Origin: Burkholderiales bacterium
Lineage (GTDB): Bacteria; Pseudomonadota; Gammaproteobacteria; Burkholderiales; Burkholderiaceae_C
Assembly (NCBI GenBank): GCA_003963005.1
Contig: RXJW01000124.1
Location: 1 to 55,107 of the forward strand
Direction: 5' to 3'
DNA: 55,107 nucleotides
Below the pieces are notes generated by a model. That model was not told where the DNA came from, searched no databases, and was given only the letters and a program-made list of their open reading frames with translations. Below are positions 25,860 to 35,520 of this stretch, one piece after another (position 1 is the stretch's first letter; every line of letters begins with the position of its first letter). The position numbers and the translations under genes were made by a program.

Positions 25860-26955
25860 ACACCGCGAACACGACGACGACCGTGAGCCCCGCGGCGAGC
25901 GAGGCACGTTCGGCGATCAGGCCGATCAGCGGTGGACCGGCCATCATGCCCAGGTAGCCCACGCCCGACACGGCCGCGATGCCATGCGCCGACGAGATGC
26001 CCGGCACCTTGGCCGCCGCGCTGAACAGCACCGGCACGACGTTGGACAGCCCCAGGCCCACGCACGCAAAGCCGATCAGCGCGACGCTCGCCGACGGCAC
26101 GGCCAGCGCGAGTGCCATGCCCGCAGCGGCCAGCACGCCGCTGGCGCGCATCAGCGTGGTGCCGCTCAGGCGCGCGCGCACCCAGTCGCCACCGAAGCGG
26201 CCTGCAGCCATCGCGCCACTGAAGCTCGCGTAGGCCAGCGCGGAGGTGCTGGCGGCGCTGTCGCGCTCCTGCTTCATGAAGAGCACGCTCCAGTCGTACA
26301 TCGCGCCTTCGGCGATCAGGCCCATCGCGGCCAGCACGCCGAGCAGCAGCAGCGGCCCGCGCGGCAGGCTCAGCGGGTGCTTCTCCTCGGCCGGGTGCGC
26401 CGGCACCGGCAACATCGCGCGGCTCGCGGCGATCGTCACGACGGCGCCCAGCCCGGTCGCCACCAGCAGGTGCGCCTGCGGCCCCAGGCCGAGCGCCGGT
26501 GCCGCACTGCCCAGGCTCGCGCCGGCCATGCCGCCGAGGCTGAACATGCCGTGAAAGCCGCTCATCAAGGGGCGGCCACTCTGGTGTTCGATCTCGGTGG
26601 CCTCGGTGTTGATGGCCACGTCCATCAGGCTGCCGCTGATGCCGAACACCAGCATGACCGCCAGCAAGGCGCCGTAGACCGGCCACACCAGCAGCGCGGC
26701 AATCGAGGCGCAGCACAGCAGCCCCATCGAGCCCGTCACTGCCGCCGGCCCCCAGCGGCCCACCACGCGCCCCGCCTGTGCCAGCGCCATCAGGGCCCCC
26801 ACGCCACCGGCCAGCATCGCCAGCGCCAGCGCCTGCTCGCCCAGGCCGTAGTGGGCCTTCACGGTGGGCACATGCACGCCCCAGGTGGCGAACATCGTAC
26901 CGAGCACGAAGAACTGCGCCCGGACGGCGCGCGACGCGGAGGCGAGGGAGATCAC
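25819..26955 (-). CDS. MFS transporter (YbjJ-like)
   Basis: Major-facilitator carrier of 378 residues with about twelve hydrophobic segments. Family-like points are FVLGTMFATWGVHVP in helix 1, GRVVGRWG in the loop after helix 2, and the central GFHGMFSLGGMAGASLG. It starts with GTG overlapping the stop of the thioredoxin gene (GTGA), so the two are translationally coupled. Substrate unknown; related proteins include fucose-permease-like and YbjJ-type carriers of undefined role. Confidence 0.85.
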   Translation of the reverse strand: MISLASASRAVRAQFFVLGTMFATWGVHVPTVKAHYGLGEQALALAMLAGGVGALMALAQAGRVVGRWGPAAVTGSMGLLCCASIAALLVWPVYGALLAVMLVFGISGSLMDVAINTEATEIEHQSGRPLMSGFHGMFSLGGMAGASLGSAAPALGLGPQAHLLVATGLGAVVTIAASRAMLPVPAHPAEEKHPLSLPRGPLLLLGVLAAMGLIAEGAMYDWSVLFMKQERDSAASTSALAYASFSGAMAAGRFGGDWVRARLSGTTLMRASGVLAAAGMALALAVPSASVALIGFACVGLGLSNVVPVLFSAAAKVPGISSAHGIAAVSGVGYLGMMAGPPLIGLIAERASLAAGLTVVVVFAVFMALTARRAMPRA

Positions 26956-27446
26956 TGCGCCTTGGCGGTGATGCGGGTGAAGAAGTCGTACACGCCCTGG
27001 TCGCCCATCTTGCGGGCGTCGGCCAGCTCGCCGCCTTCGGTGGCATAGATCAGCTTGCCCTCGGGCGACAGCACGGCCACGGCCGGGATGCCCTTCTTGA
27101 GCGGCACGCGGTAGCCCTCGGCGATGTCGACATTGCGGTCGAAGCGGCCCACGTCCACCTTCACCACCTTGAAGTGCTTGGCGATCAGCGGGGCGCTGGG
27201 GCCGTTCTTGAAGGTCGCGTCCAGCATGCGGCAGTCACCGCACCAGTTGGCACCGAAGACGACGAGCACGGGCACCTTGGCCTTCTGGGCCTCGCCGAGC
27301 GTGGCCTGGATGGCGGCCTTGGCGTCGGCACCTTCGTCGTAGATGGCCGGGGGGCCGGCGGCCGCGGCCGAGAGACTGGCGGCGAGGCCGGCCGCAGCGA
27401 GCAGCGAATGGGCGAGGGTGCGGCGGGTGAGGTAGCGTGAAGTCAT
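26952..27446 (-). CDS. Secreted thioredoxin-family protein
   Basis: Protein of 164 residues with a twin-arginine-like signal (TRRTLAHSLLAAAGLA, cleavage near AAAAG). The thioredoxin fold carries WCGDC (Cys69, Cys72) and the cis-proline region KKGIPAVAVL. It resembles the DsbD-gamma/thioredoxin_7 group of periplasmic reductants. No ribosome site precedes the ATG; instead a perfect palindrome ends three bases upstream. The MFS gene downstream overlaps it. Expression is probably controlled through two LacI-type palindromes. Confidence 0.87.
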   Translation of the reverse strand: MTSRYLTRRTLAHSLLAAAGLAASLSAAAAGPPAIYDEGADAKAAIQATLGEAQKAKVPVLVVFGANWCGDCRMLDATFKNGPSAPLIAKHFKVVKVDVGRFDRNVDIAEGYRVPLKKGIPAVAVLSPEGKLIYATEGGELADARKMGDQGVYDFFTRITAKAQ

Positions 27447-27448
27447 GT

Positions 27449-27464
27449 CTGAAAGCGCTTTCAG
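27449..27464. promoter_or_regulatory. LacI-type operator (perfect palindrome) at thioredoxin start
   Basis: CTGAAAGCGCTTTCAG is a perfect 16-bp palindrome with the central GCGC typical of LacI/GalR-family operators. It ends three bases before the thioredoxin ATG and covers the expected transcription start. Confidence 0.65.
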
Positions 27465-27467
27465 TTG

Positions 27468-27496
27468 ATGTTGCGAGGTCAAGACAACGTTGTCAA
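27468..27496 (-). promoter_or_regulatory. Promoter of the thioredoxin-MFS operon
   Basis: On the minus strand a consensus -35 box TTGACA (27491-27496) is followed after 17 bases by a weak -10 CAACAT (27468-27473). Transcription would begin near 27461, inside the downstream palindrome, leaving a leader of about 14 nt with no ribosome site. Confidence 0.5.
27483..27494. promoter_or_regulatory. Second LacI-type palindrome over the -35 box
   Basis: GACAACGTTGTC is a perfect 12-bp palindrome overlapping the -35 box of the thioredoxin promoter. Its centre is 32 bp, about three helical turns, from the centre of the downstream palindrome, a geometry that would allow two repressor dimers on one DNA face. 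Confidence 0.6.
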
Positions 27497-27562
27497 GCCC
27501 GTGCGCGGGCTGACGTGGCGGGGGCAGGGCCGCAGCCGCGCGAGGGGCGCAGCGCGCATCGC

Positions 27563-28939
27563 TCAGCCGCCTCCGCCGAGCGCACGGTAGAGCGTCACGA
27601 GGTTCTGCGCCCGCTGGCTCTGCACCTGCACGAGGCTTTGCTGCGCCGCGAAGAGCGAGCGCTGGGCGTCAAGCCGGTCCAGCGCCGTGGACACGCCGGC
27701 GGCGTAGCGCTGTTCGGCCGCGTTCAGGCGCCGCGTCTCGGCCTCCACCTGGGCGGCGAGCGCGGCGCGCTGCTCGGCCAGTGTCGCCCGGCCCGCCAGG
27801 CCGTCGGCCACCTCGCGGAAGGCGGTCTGGATGGCCTTCTCGTACTGCGCCAGCGCGATGTCGCGGCTGGCGCGCGCCGCGGCGAGGTTGGCGCGGTTGC
27901 GACCGGCGTCTAACAGCGGCTGCAGCAGCTGCGGCGCGAAGCTCCAGGCCGAGCGCTCGAACAGCCCCGAGAGCTGGTTGCTGGCCGTGCCGGCACTGGC
28001 CGTGAGCGTGATGCGCGGCCAGAAGGCCGCGCGGGCGGCGTCGATGTTGGCGTCGTTCGCGGCGAGCGCGAACTCGGCCTGGCGCACGTCGGGCCGTCGC
28101 GTCAGCACCTCGGCGGGCAGGCCGGCCGGCACCTCGGCCAGCGGCTCGAAGTCGCTCAGGTCGCCGGTCGGTGCCGGCAAGTCGCCGGGCAGCGGGCTGC
28201 CGAGCAGCAGCACCAGTGCGTTCTCGTCGAGCTGGCGCTGGCGTTGGGCCTGGGCCAGCGCCGCGCGTGCGGCCTGCAGCGAGGACTCGGCACTGCGCAG
28301 ATCCAGCTCGCTGGCGATGCCGCCGTCAAAGCGCTCGCGGGTCAGGGTCAGCGACTGCTCGCGCGACGTGACCGTGTCGCGCGTGAGGCGCAGCAGGGCC
28401 TCGTCGGCCTGCAACGCAATCTCGGCAGTCGCCACGCTCGCGATCAGGGCGGTGCGCACCGCCTGCTGGGCCGACTGCGCCGCCAGCACCTGAGAGGCCG
28501 CGGCCGCGCTCAGCCCGCGCAGGCGACCGAACACGTCGAGCTCATAGGCCGACACCTGCAGCCCGGCCTGGTAGAGGCTGTTGATGCCGCCCGAGGCGGT
28601 CGGCGTGCGCGAGCCGCTGATGCCGGCACTCACGGTCGGCCACAGGTCGGCGTCGCGCGCTGCGGCACTCGCGCGGGCGGTCTCGATGTTCAGCGCCGCC
28701 ACGCGCAGGTCGCGGTTGTTGGCCAGCGCCAGCGGGATGAGCTGCTGCAGCCGGGCGCCGCGAAAGGCCTGGGCCCAGGGCAGCTCGACCGCCGCCGCAG
28801 CGCTGCCGCCGGCGGCGCCGAAGCTCGACGCCGGCAGCGCGGCACGCACGGCGTCAGTCACCGCAGGACGCCGCGGCTCGGGGCCGGCGCAGGCAGCGAG
28901 CAGGGCAGCGCTGGCGATCAGCGTGAGGGTTGTCTTCAT
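27563..28939 (-). CDS. NodT/OprM-type outer-membrane efflux lipoprotein
   Basis: Outer-membrane channel of 458 residues forming the exit duct of an RND pump. The lipobox LLAACAGPE puts the lipidated Cys at residue 17. Two repeated efflux-protein domains follow, with YELDVFGRLR and TRRPDVRQAEFALAANDANI as family hallmarks. Its ATG overlaps the stop of the pump gene (ATGA), so it is the last gene of the operon. No terminator is obvious in the 116 bp before the thioredoxin gene. Confidence 0.93.
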   Translation of the reverse strand: MKTTLTLIASAALLAACAGPEPRRPAVTDAVRAALPASSFGAAGGSAAAAVELPWAQAFRGARLQQLIPLALANNRDLRVAALNIETARASAAARDADLWPTVSAGISGSRTPTASGGINSLYQAGLQVSAYELDVFGRLRGLSAAAASQVLAAQSAQQAVRTALIASVATAEIALQADEALLRLTRDTVTSREQSLTLTRERFDGGIASELDLRSAESSLQAARAALAQAQRQRQLDENALVLLLGSPLPGDLPAPTGDLSDFEPLAEVPAGLPAEVLTRRPDVRQAEFALAANDANIDAARAAFWPRITLTASAGTASNQLSGLFERSAWSFAPQLLQPLLDAGRNRANLAAARASRDIALAQYEKAIQTAFREVADGLAGRATLAEQRAALAAQVEAETRRLNAAEQRYAAGVSTALDRLDAQRSLFAAQQSLVQVQSQRAQNLVTLYRALGGGG

Positions 28940-31900
28940 GCCTGGCCCTCCACGCCGTCTTCGGCCTCGTGCGCGTCACGCCGCCGCTGCCGTTCGCTGC
29001 CAGGGAAGAACCGCCGCACGACGATGAAGAAGACCGGCACGAAAAACACCGCCAGCAGCGTCGCCGAGATCATGCCGCCCATCACGCCGGTGCCGATCGC
29101 CCGCTGGCTGGCCGAACCCGCGCCACTGGCCAGCACCAGCGGCAGCACGCCGAGGATGAAGGCCAGGGACGTCATCAGGATCGGCCGGAAGCGCAAATGC
29201 GCCGCCTCGATCACCGCCTCCACGGCACTCTTGCCCTGGGCCTGCAACTCCTTGGCGAACTCGATGATCAGCACCGCGTTCTTGGCCGACAAGCCGATGA
29301 TGGTGATCATGCCTACCTTGAAATAGACATCGTTCTCCAGGCCGCGGAAGGTGGCGCCGAGCACGACGCCCAGCACGCCGAGCGGCACGACCAGCAGCAC
29401 CGCGAACGGAATGCTCCAGCTTTCGTACAGGGCAGCCAGGCACAGGAAGACGGCCAGCAGCGAGAACGCAAACAGGATCAAGGCCGTCGCCCCCGACAGC
29501 TTTTCCTCGCGCGACTGGCCGGTCCACTCGAAGCCGAAGCCCGGCGGCAGCTCGGCGGCCAGGCGTTCCATTTCGGCGATGGCGGCGCCGGTCGACACCC
29601 CCTTCGCCGGCTCGCCCTGGATGCGCATCGTCGGATAGCCGTTGTAGCGCACTGTCTGCATGGCGCCGGTGACCCAGCGGCTCGTGGCGAAAGCCGACAG
29701 CGGCACGGGCTGTCCGGCGCTGTTCAGCACGTGCAGTTGCAGCAGGTCGTCCGGCTGCATCCGGGCGGGTGCGTCAGCCTGCACGATGACGCGCTGCAGG
29801 CGGCCGGCATTGGGGAAGTCGTTCACATAGCTCGACCCGAGCGACGTGCCCAGCACCGCGTTCACCGCACCGATGTTCACGCCCAGCGCCTGGGCACGAT
29901 CGCGGTCGATGTCCAGTTGCAGCTGTGCGGCATCTTCGAGGCCGTCGGGGCGGACGGCGTTCAGCAGCGGGCTCTTGCCGGCCGCGGCCAGCAGCTGGTT
30001 GCGCGCCGCCAGCAGTTCGGCGCGGGTGTGGGTGCCGCTGCGGTCCTGCAATCGGAAGGCGAAGCCGTTGGCCCGGCCCAGGTCGCGGATCGGCGGCGGG
30101 CTGGTGGGGAAGATGACCGCATCGCGGATCTTGCCCAGGGCCGGAAAGGACCGGGCCACCAGGGCCTGCGCCGAATGCTCGGCCCCATGGCGTTCATCCC
30201 AGGGCTTGAGCGTCACGAAGGCCAGGCCCGCGTTCTGGCCCGAGCCCGAGAAGCTGAAGCCGACGACGCTGACCATGCTGTCCACCTCGGGCTGCTTCAG
30301 CATGAAGGCCTCGGTCTGCTGCATCACCGCCAGCGTGCGGGCCTGCGTGGCGCCCGGCGGGAGTTGCACGTTGACGAGGATGTTGCCCTGGTCCTCGTTC
30401 GGCACGAAGGCAGTGGGCAGCCTTTGGAAGATCACGACCGCCGCCGCGATGACGGCAGCGTAGATCACCAGCATGCGCAGGCTGCGCGTCAACAGCCGGG
30501 CCACCCAGCCCTCGTAGCCCTTGGCGGTGCGCGCGAAGCCGCGATTGAACGCACCGAAGAAGCCGCGCTTCTCCACGTGATGCCCGGCCTGGACCGGCTT
30601 GAGCAGCGTGGCGCACAGCGCCGGCGTGAGGGACAGCGCGAGGAAGGCCGAGAACGCGATCGCCGACACCATCACCGCCGAGAACTGCCGGTAGATGTTG
30701 CCGATGCTGCCGCTGAAGAAGGCCAGCGGCACGAAGACCGAGATGAGCACCACGGTCACGCCGACGATGGCACCCGAGATCTGGCCCATGGCCTTGCGCG
30801 TGGCCTTCAAGGGCGACAGCCCCTCCTCGCTCATGATCCGCTCGACGTTCTCGACCACCACGATCGCGTCGTCCACCACGATGCCGATCACCAGCACCAT
30901 GCCGAACATCGTGAGCACGTTGATCGAGAAGCCCAGGGCCAGCAGCGTGGCGAAGCTGCCCAGCATCGCGATCGGGACGACCAGCGTGGGGATCAGCGTG
31001 TAGCGGATGTTCTGCAGGAACAGGAACATCACGACGAACACCAGCACGACCGCTTCGATCAGTGTCTCGACCACCTGCGAGATGGAGATGTCGATGAAGA
31101 GCGAGCTGTCGTAGGGGATGTCGGCCTTCACGCCGGCCGGGAAGAAGGGCTGCAGCTCCTTCAGCCGCTGCTTGATCAGCTTGGCCGTCTGCAGGGCATT
31201 GGCGGACGGTGCGAGCTGCACGCCGACGCCGACCGAGGGCGTGCCGTTCAGGCGCGTGGAGCGCCCGGTGTAGCTGTCGGCCCCCAGCTCGATGCGGGCC
31301 ACGTCCCGCAGACGCACGGTGGAGCCATCGGGATTCGCGCGCAGCACGATGTTGCCGAATTGCTCGGGGCTGGACAGCTGGCCGCGCACGACCACCGTGG
31401 CGGCGATCGGCTGACCCGGCACATTGGGCAGGTCACCGATGGAGCCTGAGCTGACCTGGGCGTTCTGCGCCTGGATGGCGGCATTGACGTCCGCGGGCTG
31501 CAGCCGGTAGCCGACCAGCTTGGCCGGGTCCAGCCAGATCCGCATCGCGCGTTCAGTGCCGAACAGCAGGCCCTGGCCGACCCCGGGCACGCGCTGGATC
31601 TCGGGGAGCACGGAGCGCGACGCGTAGTCGCCCAGGGCGATCGGATCGAAGTTCGGGTTGTTGCTCGACAGGATGATGAAGAGCAGGAAGTTGGGGTTGG
31701 CCTTGTCGACCCTCACGCCCTGCTGGATGACCGCGGCCGGCAGGCGCGGCTGCGCGCGCGCGTAGCGGTTCTGCACGTCGACCTGGGCCAGGTCGGGGTT
31801 GGTGGCCGGGTCGTAGCTCAGCGTCAGGGAGCCGCTGCCGTCGGCCTGCGCCACGGCCTCCATGTAGATCAGGCCGGGCGAGCCGTTCATCTCGCGCTCG

Positions 31901-32094
31901 ATGACGCTGATGACCGAGTCCTCCAGCGTCTGTGCCGAGGCGCCCGGGTAGGTGACCGATAGCACGATGGACGGCGGCGCCACCGGCGGGTATTGCGCGA
32001 TGGGCAGCTGCGTGACCGCGACCGCACCGATGACCGTGATGAACAGGGCGATGACCCAGGCGAAGATGGGCCGGTTGATGAAGAACTGCGCCAT
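28936..32094 (-). CDS. RND multidrug efflux pump, HAE1 (AcrB-like)
   Basis: Proton-driven inner-membrane pump of 1052 residues. The N-terminus MAQFFINRPIFAWVIALFI is the standard first helix. Helix 4 carries the proton-relay aspartates in GIVVDDAIVVVENVERIM, and FFSGSIGNIYRQF and the later GLSAKNAVLIIEFAKEL are conserved. Two large periplasmic loops capture substrate. It works with the adaptor upstream (seven bases away) and the outer-membrane factor downstream. The HAE1 type usually exports hydrophobic drugs, dyes and bile-like compounds. No local regulator was found. Confidence 0.95.
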   Translation of the reverse strand: MAQFFINRPIFAWVIALFITVIGAVAVTQLPIAQYPPVAPPSIVLSVTYPGASAQTLEDSVISVIEREMNGSPGLIYMEAVAQADGSGSLTLSYDPATNPDLAQVDVQNRYARAQPRLPAAVIQQGVRVDKANPNFLLFIILSSNNPNFDPIALGDYASRSVLPEIQRVPGVGQGLLFGTERAMRIWLDPAKLVGYRLQPADVNAAIQAQNAQVSSGSIGDLPNVPGQPIAATVVVRGQLSSPEQFGNIVLRANPDGSTVRLRDVARIELGADSYTGRSTRLNGTPSVGVGVQLAPSANALQTAKLIKQRLKELQPFFPAGVKADIPYDSSLFIDISISQVVETLIEAVVLVFVVMFLFLQNIRYTLIPTLVVPIAMLGSFATLLALGFSINVLTMFGMVLVIGIVVDDAIVVVENVERIMSEEGLSPLKATRKAMGQISGAIVGVTVVLISVFVPLAFFSGSIGNIYRQFSAVMVSAIAFSAFLALSLTPALCATLLKPVQAGHHVEKRGFFGAFNRGFARTAKGYEGWVARLLTRSLRMLVIYAAVIAAAVVIFQRLPTAFVPNEDQGNILVNVQLPPGATQARTLAVMQQTEAFMLKQPEVDSMVSVVGFSFSGSGQNAGLAFVTLKPWDERHGAEHSAQALVARSFPALGKIRDAVIFPTSPPPIRDLGRANGFAFRLQDRSGTHTRAELLAARNQLLAAAGKSPLLNAVRPDGLEDAAQLQLDIDRDRAQALGVNIGAVNAVLGTSLGSSYVNDFPNAGRLQRVIVQADAPARMQPDDLLQLHVLNSAGQPVPLSAFATSRWVTGAMQTVRYNGYPTMRIQGEPAKGVSTGAAIAEMERLAAELPPGFGFEWTGQSREEKLSGATALILFAFSLLAVFLCLAALYESWSIPFAVLLVVPLGVLGVVLGATFRGLENDVYFKVGMITIIGLSAKNAVLIIEFAKELQAQGKSAVEAVIEAAHLRFRPILMTSLAFILGVLPLVLASGAGSASQRAIGTGVMGGMISATLLAVFFVPVFFIVVRRFFPGSERQRRRDAHEAEDGVEGQA

Positions 32095-32101
32095 GACGGA
32101 A

Positions 32102-33319
32102 TCAGCCCTTCGACGCGGTCGAGGCGGCGGCAGCGGGCACGGCGCCTGACGCCGCAGTTGGCGGCGTCCAGGCCACCGGGCGGGCCTTGCCGCCAGCCCG
32201 GGCTTTTTGCAGACCGTCGACGATCACTTTCTCGCCGGGCTTCAGCCCTGACAGCACCAGCGCCTGGCCGGTACGCGGCGGGCCGAGCTTGACCGGCCGT
32301 GCGCTGACGCTGCCGTCGTCGGCCACGACCAGCACCGTGTCACCCTGCGGCGTGCGAGCCACGGCCTGCTGCGGCAGCCAGATGCCGTCAGCCACCTCGG
32401 CCTGGGCCAGGCGCACGCGCACGTACAGGCCCGGCAGCAGCTGGCCCTGCGGGTTGGGCAGCTCGGCGCGCAGCGTGATCTGGCCGGTGGCCGGGTCCAC
32501 GCTCAGGTCGCTGAACAGCAGCCGGCCCTTGTGCGGGTGGATGCTGCCGTCTTCCAGCACGACCTGCACTTCAGCAGCCTCCTTGCCGGCGGCACGCTGC
32601 AGCTGGCCGCTCGCCAGTGCAGCGCGCAGCCGCATCACGTCGGCAGCCGGCTGGGTGAAGTTGACGTAGAGCTTGTCGATCTGCTGCACGACCGCCAGCG
32701 GTGTCGCCTCGCCCTGGCCGACGAGCGCGCCTTCCGTCACCAGCGCGCGGCCGATGCGGCCGGCGATCGGTGACGTGACGGCGGCATAGCCGAGGTTGAT
32801 CTGGGCCGTCTGCACGGCCGCCTGGCCGGCCTGCACGTCGGCGGCGGCCTGCTTGGCCGCCGCCTGGGCGTTCAAGGCTTCCTGCGGGCTCACGGCCTGG
32901 GTCTTGGCCAGCGGCGCGTAGCGATCGGCCAGCGCCTGGGCTTGCAGCAGGTTGGCCTCGGCGCGGGCCAGCTGGGCCTGGGCGCTGGCGAGCGTGGCGC
33001 GGTAGGGCGCGGCATCGATCTCGAACAGCGACTGGCCGGCCTTGACGTCGGTGCCTTCCGTGAAGAGGCGCTTTTGCAGGATGCCAGCCGCCCGCGCACG
33101 CACCTGCGCGACGCGGAAGGCTTCCAGCCGACCGGGCAGTTCGGTCACCAGGTCGGCGCGGCCCGGTGCGGCGGTCACGACGCCCACTTCCGGCGGTGGC
33201 GGCGCGGCGGCGGCAGGCTTGCTGTCGCCCCCGCCGCAGCCCGTCAGCACCATGCCCGCCGCGAGCAGCGTCAGCACCCCCATGGCCGTGCCTGCCTGCG
33301 TCTTGTGTGCAACCCTCAT
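32102..33319 (-). CDS. RND efflux periplasmic adaptor lipoprotein (AcrA-like)
   Basis: Membrane-fusion protein of 405 residues, first gene of the operon. A lipobox-like GMVLTGCGGG places the lipidated Cys at residue 28. The lipoyl half-motifs (VRARAAGILQKRLFTEGTDVKAGQ and the later AAVTSPIAGRIGRALV, cores RARAAGIL and SPIAGRIG) flank an alpha-helical hairpin rich in Ala, Gln and Glu. A beta-barrel part with GLYVRVRL follows. GAGGCAGG upstream serves as ribosome site. The 68 bp before the gene contain an inverted repeat (GCTAA-N5-TTAGC, 33365-33379) that could bind an unlinked repressor. Confidence 0.92.
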   Translation of the reverse strand: MRVAHKTQAGTAMGVLTLLAAGMVLTGCGGGDSKPAAAAPPPPEVGVVTAAPGRADLVTELPGRLEAFRVAQVRARAAGILQKRLFTEGTDVKAGQSLFEIDAAPYRATLASAQAQLARAEANLLQAQALADRYAPLAKTQAVSPQEALNAQAAAKQAAADVQAGQAAVQTAQINLGYAAVTSPIAGRIGRALVTEGALVGQGEATPLAVVQQIDKLYVNFTQPAADVMRLRAALASGQLQRAAGKEAAEVQVVLEDGSIHPHKGRLLFSDLSVDPATGQITLRAELPNPQGQLLPGLYVRVRLAQAEVADGIWLPQQAVARTPQGDTVLVVADDGSVSARPVKLGPPRTGQALVLSGLKPGEKVIVDGLQKARAGGKARPVAWTPPTAASGAVPAAAASTASKG

Positions 33320-33387
33320 GCCTGCCTCGATCCGTTCGCTTGCAGCCGGCTGTCCACCGGCAAAGCTAACGACTTTAGCGAGACGCG

Positions 33388-34635
33388 TCAGACCGTGTCG
33401 GTGAACGAAAGCAAAGCCTGCAGCCGGGCCCGGCGCACGGCCGCGCCGATCTCGGGCCCCTTCGCGCCGCGGGCCATCGCGGCTGCGCTGACGGCCGCGA
33501 GGTCGACCGACTGGGTGGCCCGCAGGTCGGCCAGCAGCCGCTCGCGCTGCGGGTAGTCGCGGTCTTCCAGGCCGAGCCGGCCGCGGGCGTCGCACTCGCA
33601 CGCCTGGAGGAGTTCGGCGAAGCGCTCCGGCCGGCGCCAGGCATCGCAGCGCTCCAGCAGTCGCAGCCGCGCCTCGGGGCTGAAGCCGCTGCTCTGGTGG
33701 ACGTGCGTGTGCTCGCGCGCCACCAGCTCGGCCAGCTCGCGGCAGTCGGTCGGCACCTTCCAGCGTGCGCTCAGGCCGCGCGCCAGCTTCTCGCTGCGCG
33801 TCTCGTGGGCGATGTGGCGGGGCAGTTCTTCCTGGCGCGTCGTGCCCTTGCCGAGGTCGTGGCACAGGCAGGCATAACGCACCTTCAGCGGGGCGTCGAA
33901 GCGGGCGCATTGGTCCAGCACCATCAGCAGGTGGATGCCGGTGTCCACCTCCGGATGGTGGGCTTCGGGTTGTGGCACGCCGAACAGGGCGTCCACTTCG
34001 GGCAGCAGCGTCTTGAGGGCGCCCGCCTCGCGCAGCACCTCGATCATGCGCGAGGGCTTGCGCTCCATCAGGCCGCGCGACAGCTCCTGCCACACCCGCT
34101 CGGCCACCAGCGCATCCACCTCGCCCGCGGCCACCATGGTGCGCATCAGCTCGACGGTTTCCGGCGCGACGCTGAAGTCGGCGAAGCGCGCGGCGAAGCG
34201 GGCCAGCCGCAGGATGCGCACCGGGTCTTCGGCGAACGCGGGCGACACATGACGCAGCACCTTCGCCGCCAGGTCGCGCTGACCGCCGTAGGGGTCGACC
34301 ACGCGGCCCTGGTCGTCCTCGGCCATCGCATTGATCGTCAGGTCGCGCCGGCCGAGGTCCTGCGCCAGCGTGACGTCGGGCGCCGCATGGAAGGCAAAGC
34401 CGTGATAGCCCGCGCCGGTCTTGCGCTCGGTGCGCGCCAGGGCCACTTCCTCGTGCGTGTCGGGATGCAGGAAGACCGGGAAGTCCTTGCCCACCGGCTG
34501 GTAGCCGGCCGCGAGCAGGTCGGCCGGCGATGCGCCCACGATCACCCAGTCGCGGTCCTGCACGGGCAGCCCGAGCAGGCGGTCGCGCACGGCGCCGCCG
34601 ACGAGATAGGTCTGGAATGAAGGCATGCGCTGCAT
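33388..34635 (-). CDS. cca: CCA-adding multifunctional tRNA nucleotidyltransferase
   Basis: Adds or repairs the CCA end of tRNAs; 415 residues. The class II nucleotidyltransferase head has YLVGGAVRD, the DRDWVIVG metal aspartates, [10 protein letters not shown] and [16 protein letters not shown]. The C-terminal HD domain (CLCHDLGKG near residue 275) may give the phosphohydrolase activities of the bacterial long form. The ATG at 34635 (MQRMPSF) or the one three codons on ([11 protein letters not shown]) could be used. Only 20 bases separate it from the divergent fghA start. Confidence 0.95.
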   Translation of the reverse strand: MQRMPSFQTYLVGGAVRDRLLGLPVQDRDWVIVGASPADLLAAGYQPVGKDFPVFLHPDTHEEVALARTERKTGAGYHGFAFHAAPDVTLAQDLGRRDLTINAMAEDDQGRVVDPYGGQRDLAAKVLRHVSPAFAEDPVRILRLARFAARFADFSVAPETVELMRTMVAAGEVDALVAERVWQELSRGLMERKPSRMIEVLREAGALKTLLPEVDALFGVPQPEAHHPEVDTGIHLLMVLDQCARFDAPLKVRYACLCHDLGKGTTRQEELPRHIAHETRSEKLARGLSARWKVPTDCRELAELVAREHTHVHQSSGFSPEARLRLLERCDAWRRPERFAELLQACECDARGRLGLEDRDYPQRERLLADLRATQSVDLAAVSAAAMARGAKGPEIGAAVRRARLQALLSFTDTV

Positions 34636-34655
34636 TCTGCGGCCACACTTGCGCC

Positions 34656-35480
34656 ATGCAGATCCTGAACGAACACCGCTGCTTCGGCGGCACCCAGCGC
34701 TTTCACCAGCACGACTCGGCCGAAATCGGCCTGCCGATGCGCTTCGCGCTCTTCACGCCGCCCGAGCCGAAGGCCTTGCTGGTGTTCCTGGCCGGGCTGA
34801 CCTGCACCGAGGAGACCTTCACCATCAAGGCCGGCGCGCAGCGGCTGGCGGCTGCGCTGGGCCTGGCCCTGCTGATGCCCGACACCAGCCCGCGTGGCGC
34901 GAACCTGCCCGGCGAAAGCGACAGCTGGGACTTCGGCGTGGGGGCCGGCTTCTACCTGGATGCCACCCGCGAGCCCTGGGCCAGGCACTGGCGCATGGAG
35001 AGCTACCTGATGCAGGAGCTGCTGCCCCAGGTGCAGCGCGAAACCGGGCTCGGCCGCGTCGGCCTGTCCGGCCATTCGATGGGCGGCCACGGGGCGCTGA
35101 CGCTGGCGCTGCGCCATCCGGGGCGATTCCAGTCGCTGTCGGCCTTCGCGCCGATTGCCGCGCCCCTGCAGTGCCCCTGGGGCGAGAAGGCCTTCAGCGG
35201 CTACCTGGGCGACGACCGCAGCACCTGGGCGGCGCATGACGCCAGTGCGCTGATGCGCGCCCAGGCCGCCGCACCGTACCCGGGCGGCATCCTCATCGAC
35301 CAGGGCCTGGCCGACAAGTTCCTGTCCGAACAACTCCATCCCGAGGCCTTCGAGGCAGCGTGCGCCGCCGTCGGGCAGCCGCTGACCCTGCGCCGGCACC
35401 CGGGCTATGACCACGGCTACTACTTCATCGCGAGCTTCATCGACGATCACCTGCGGCATCACGCCGCCGCCCTGATCTGA
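34656..35480 (+). CDS. fghA: S-formylglutathione hydrolase
   Basis: Cytosolic serine hydrolase of 274 residues that finishes glutathione-dependent formaldehyde oxidation, releasing formate and glutathione. Visible marks are [24 protein letters not shown] with [11 protein letters not shown], the nucleophile elbow [10 protein letters not shown], and the late Asp and His ([22 protein letters not shown]). The usual partner, an adhC/frmA dehydrogenase, is not in the window. A CACACT hexamer ends six bases before the ATG and there is no ribosome site. Confidence 0.95.
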   Translation: MQILNEHRCFGGTQRFHQHDSAEIGLPMRFALFTPPEPKALLVFLAGLTCTEETFTIKAGAQRLAAALGLALLMPDTSPRGANLPGESDSWDFGVGAGFYLDATREPWARHWRMESYLMQELLPQVQRETGLGRVGLSGHSMGGHGALTLALRHPGRFQSLSAFAPIAAPLQCPWGEKAFSGYLGDDRSTWAAHDASALMRAQAAAPYPGGILIDQGLADKFLSEQLHPEAFEAACAAVGQPLTLRRHPGYDHGYYFIASFIDDHLRHHAAALI

Positions 35481-35501
35481 GGCCGGGCCGGCGTCACGGG
35501 A

Positions 35502-35519
35502 GGGCGACGACAATCGCCC
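35502..35519 (+). promoter_or_regulatory. Hairpin abutting the uup start codon
   Basis: GGGCGA (35502-35507) pairs with TCGCCC (35514-35519) across a six-base loop, ending one base before the uup ATG. The 5' arm overlaps the purine-rich GGGAGGG that would be the ribosome site. The loop and 3' arm contain GACAAT, a possible -10 box (35509-35514). The two readings exclude each other: if transcription starts at the ATG, the hairpin is not in the mRNA. Confidence 0.35.
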
Positions 35520-35520
35520 G

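Noticed and set aside
32102..34693. Frame of 863 codons seeming to fuse the RND adaptor to a longer N-terminus
   Set aside because: The upstream part is a shadow of cca. The adaptor has its own ATG, ribosome site and lipobox.
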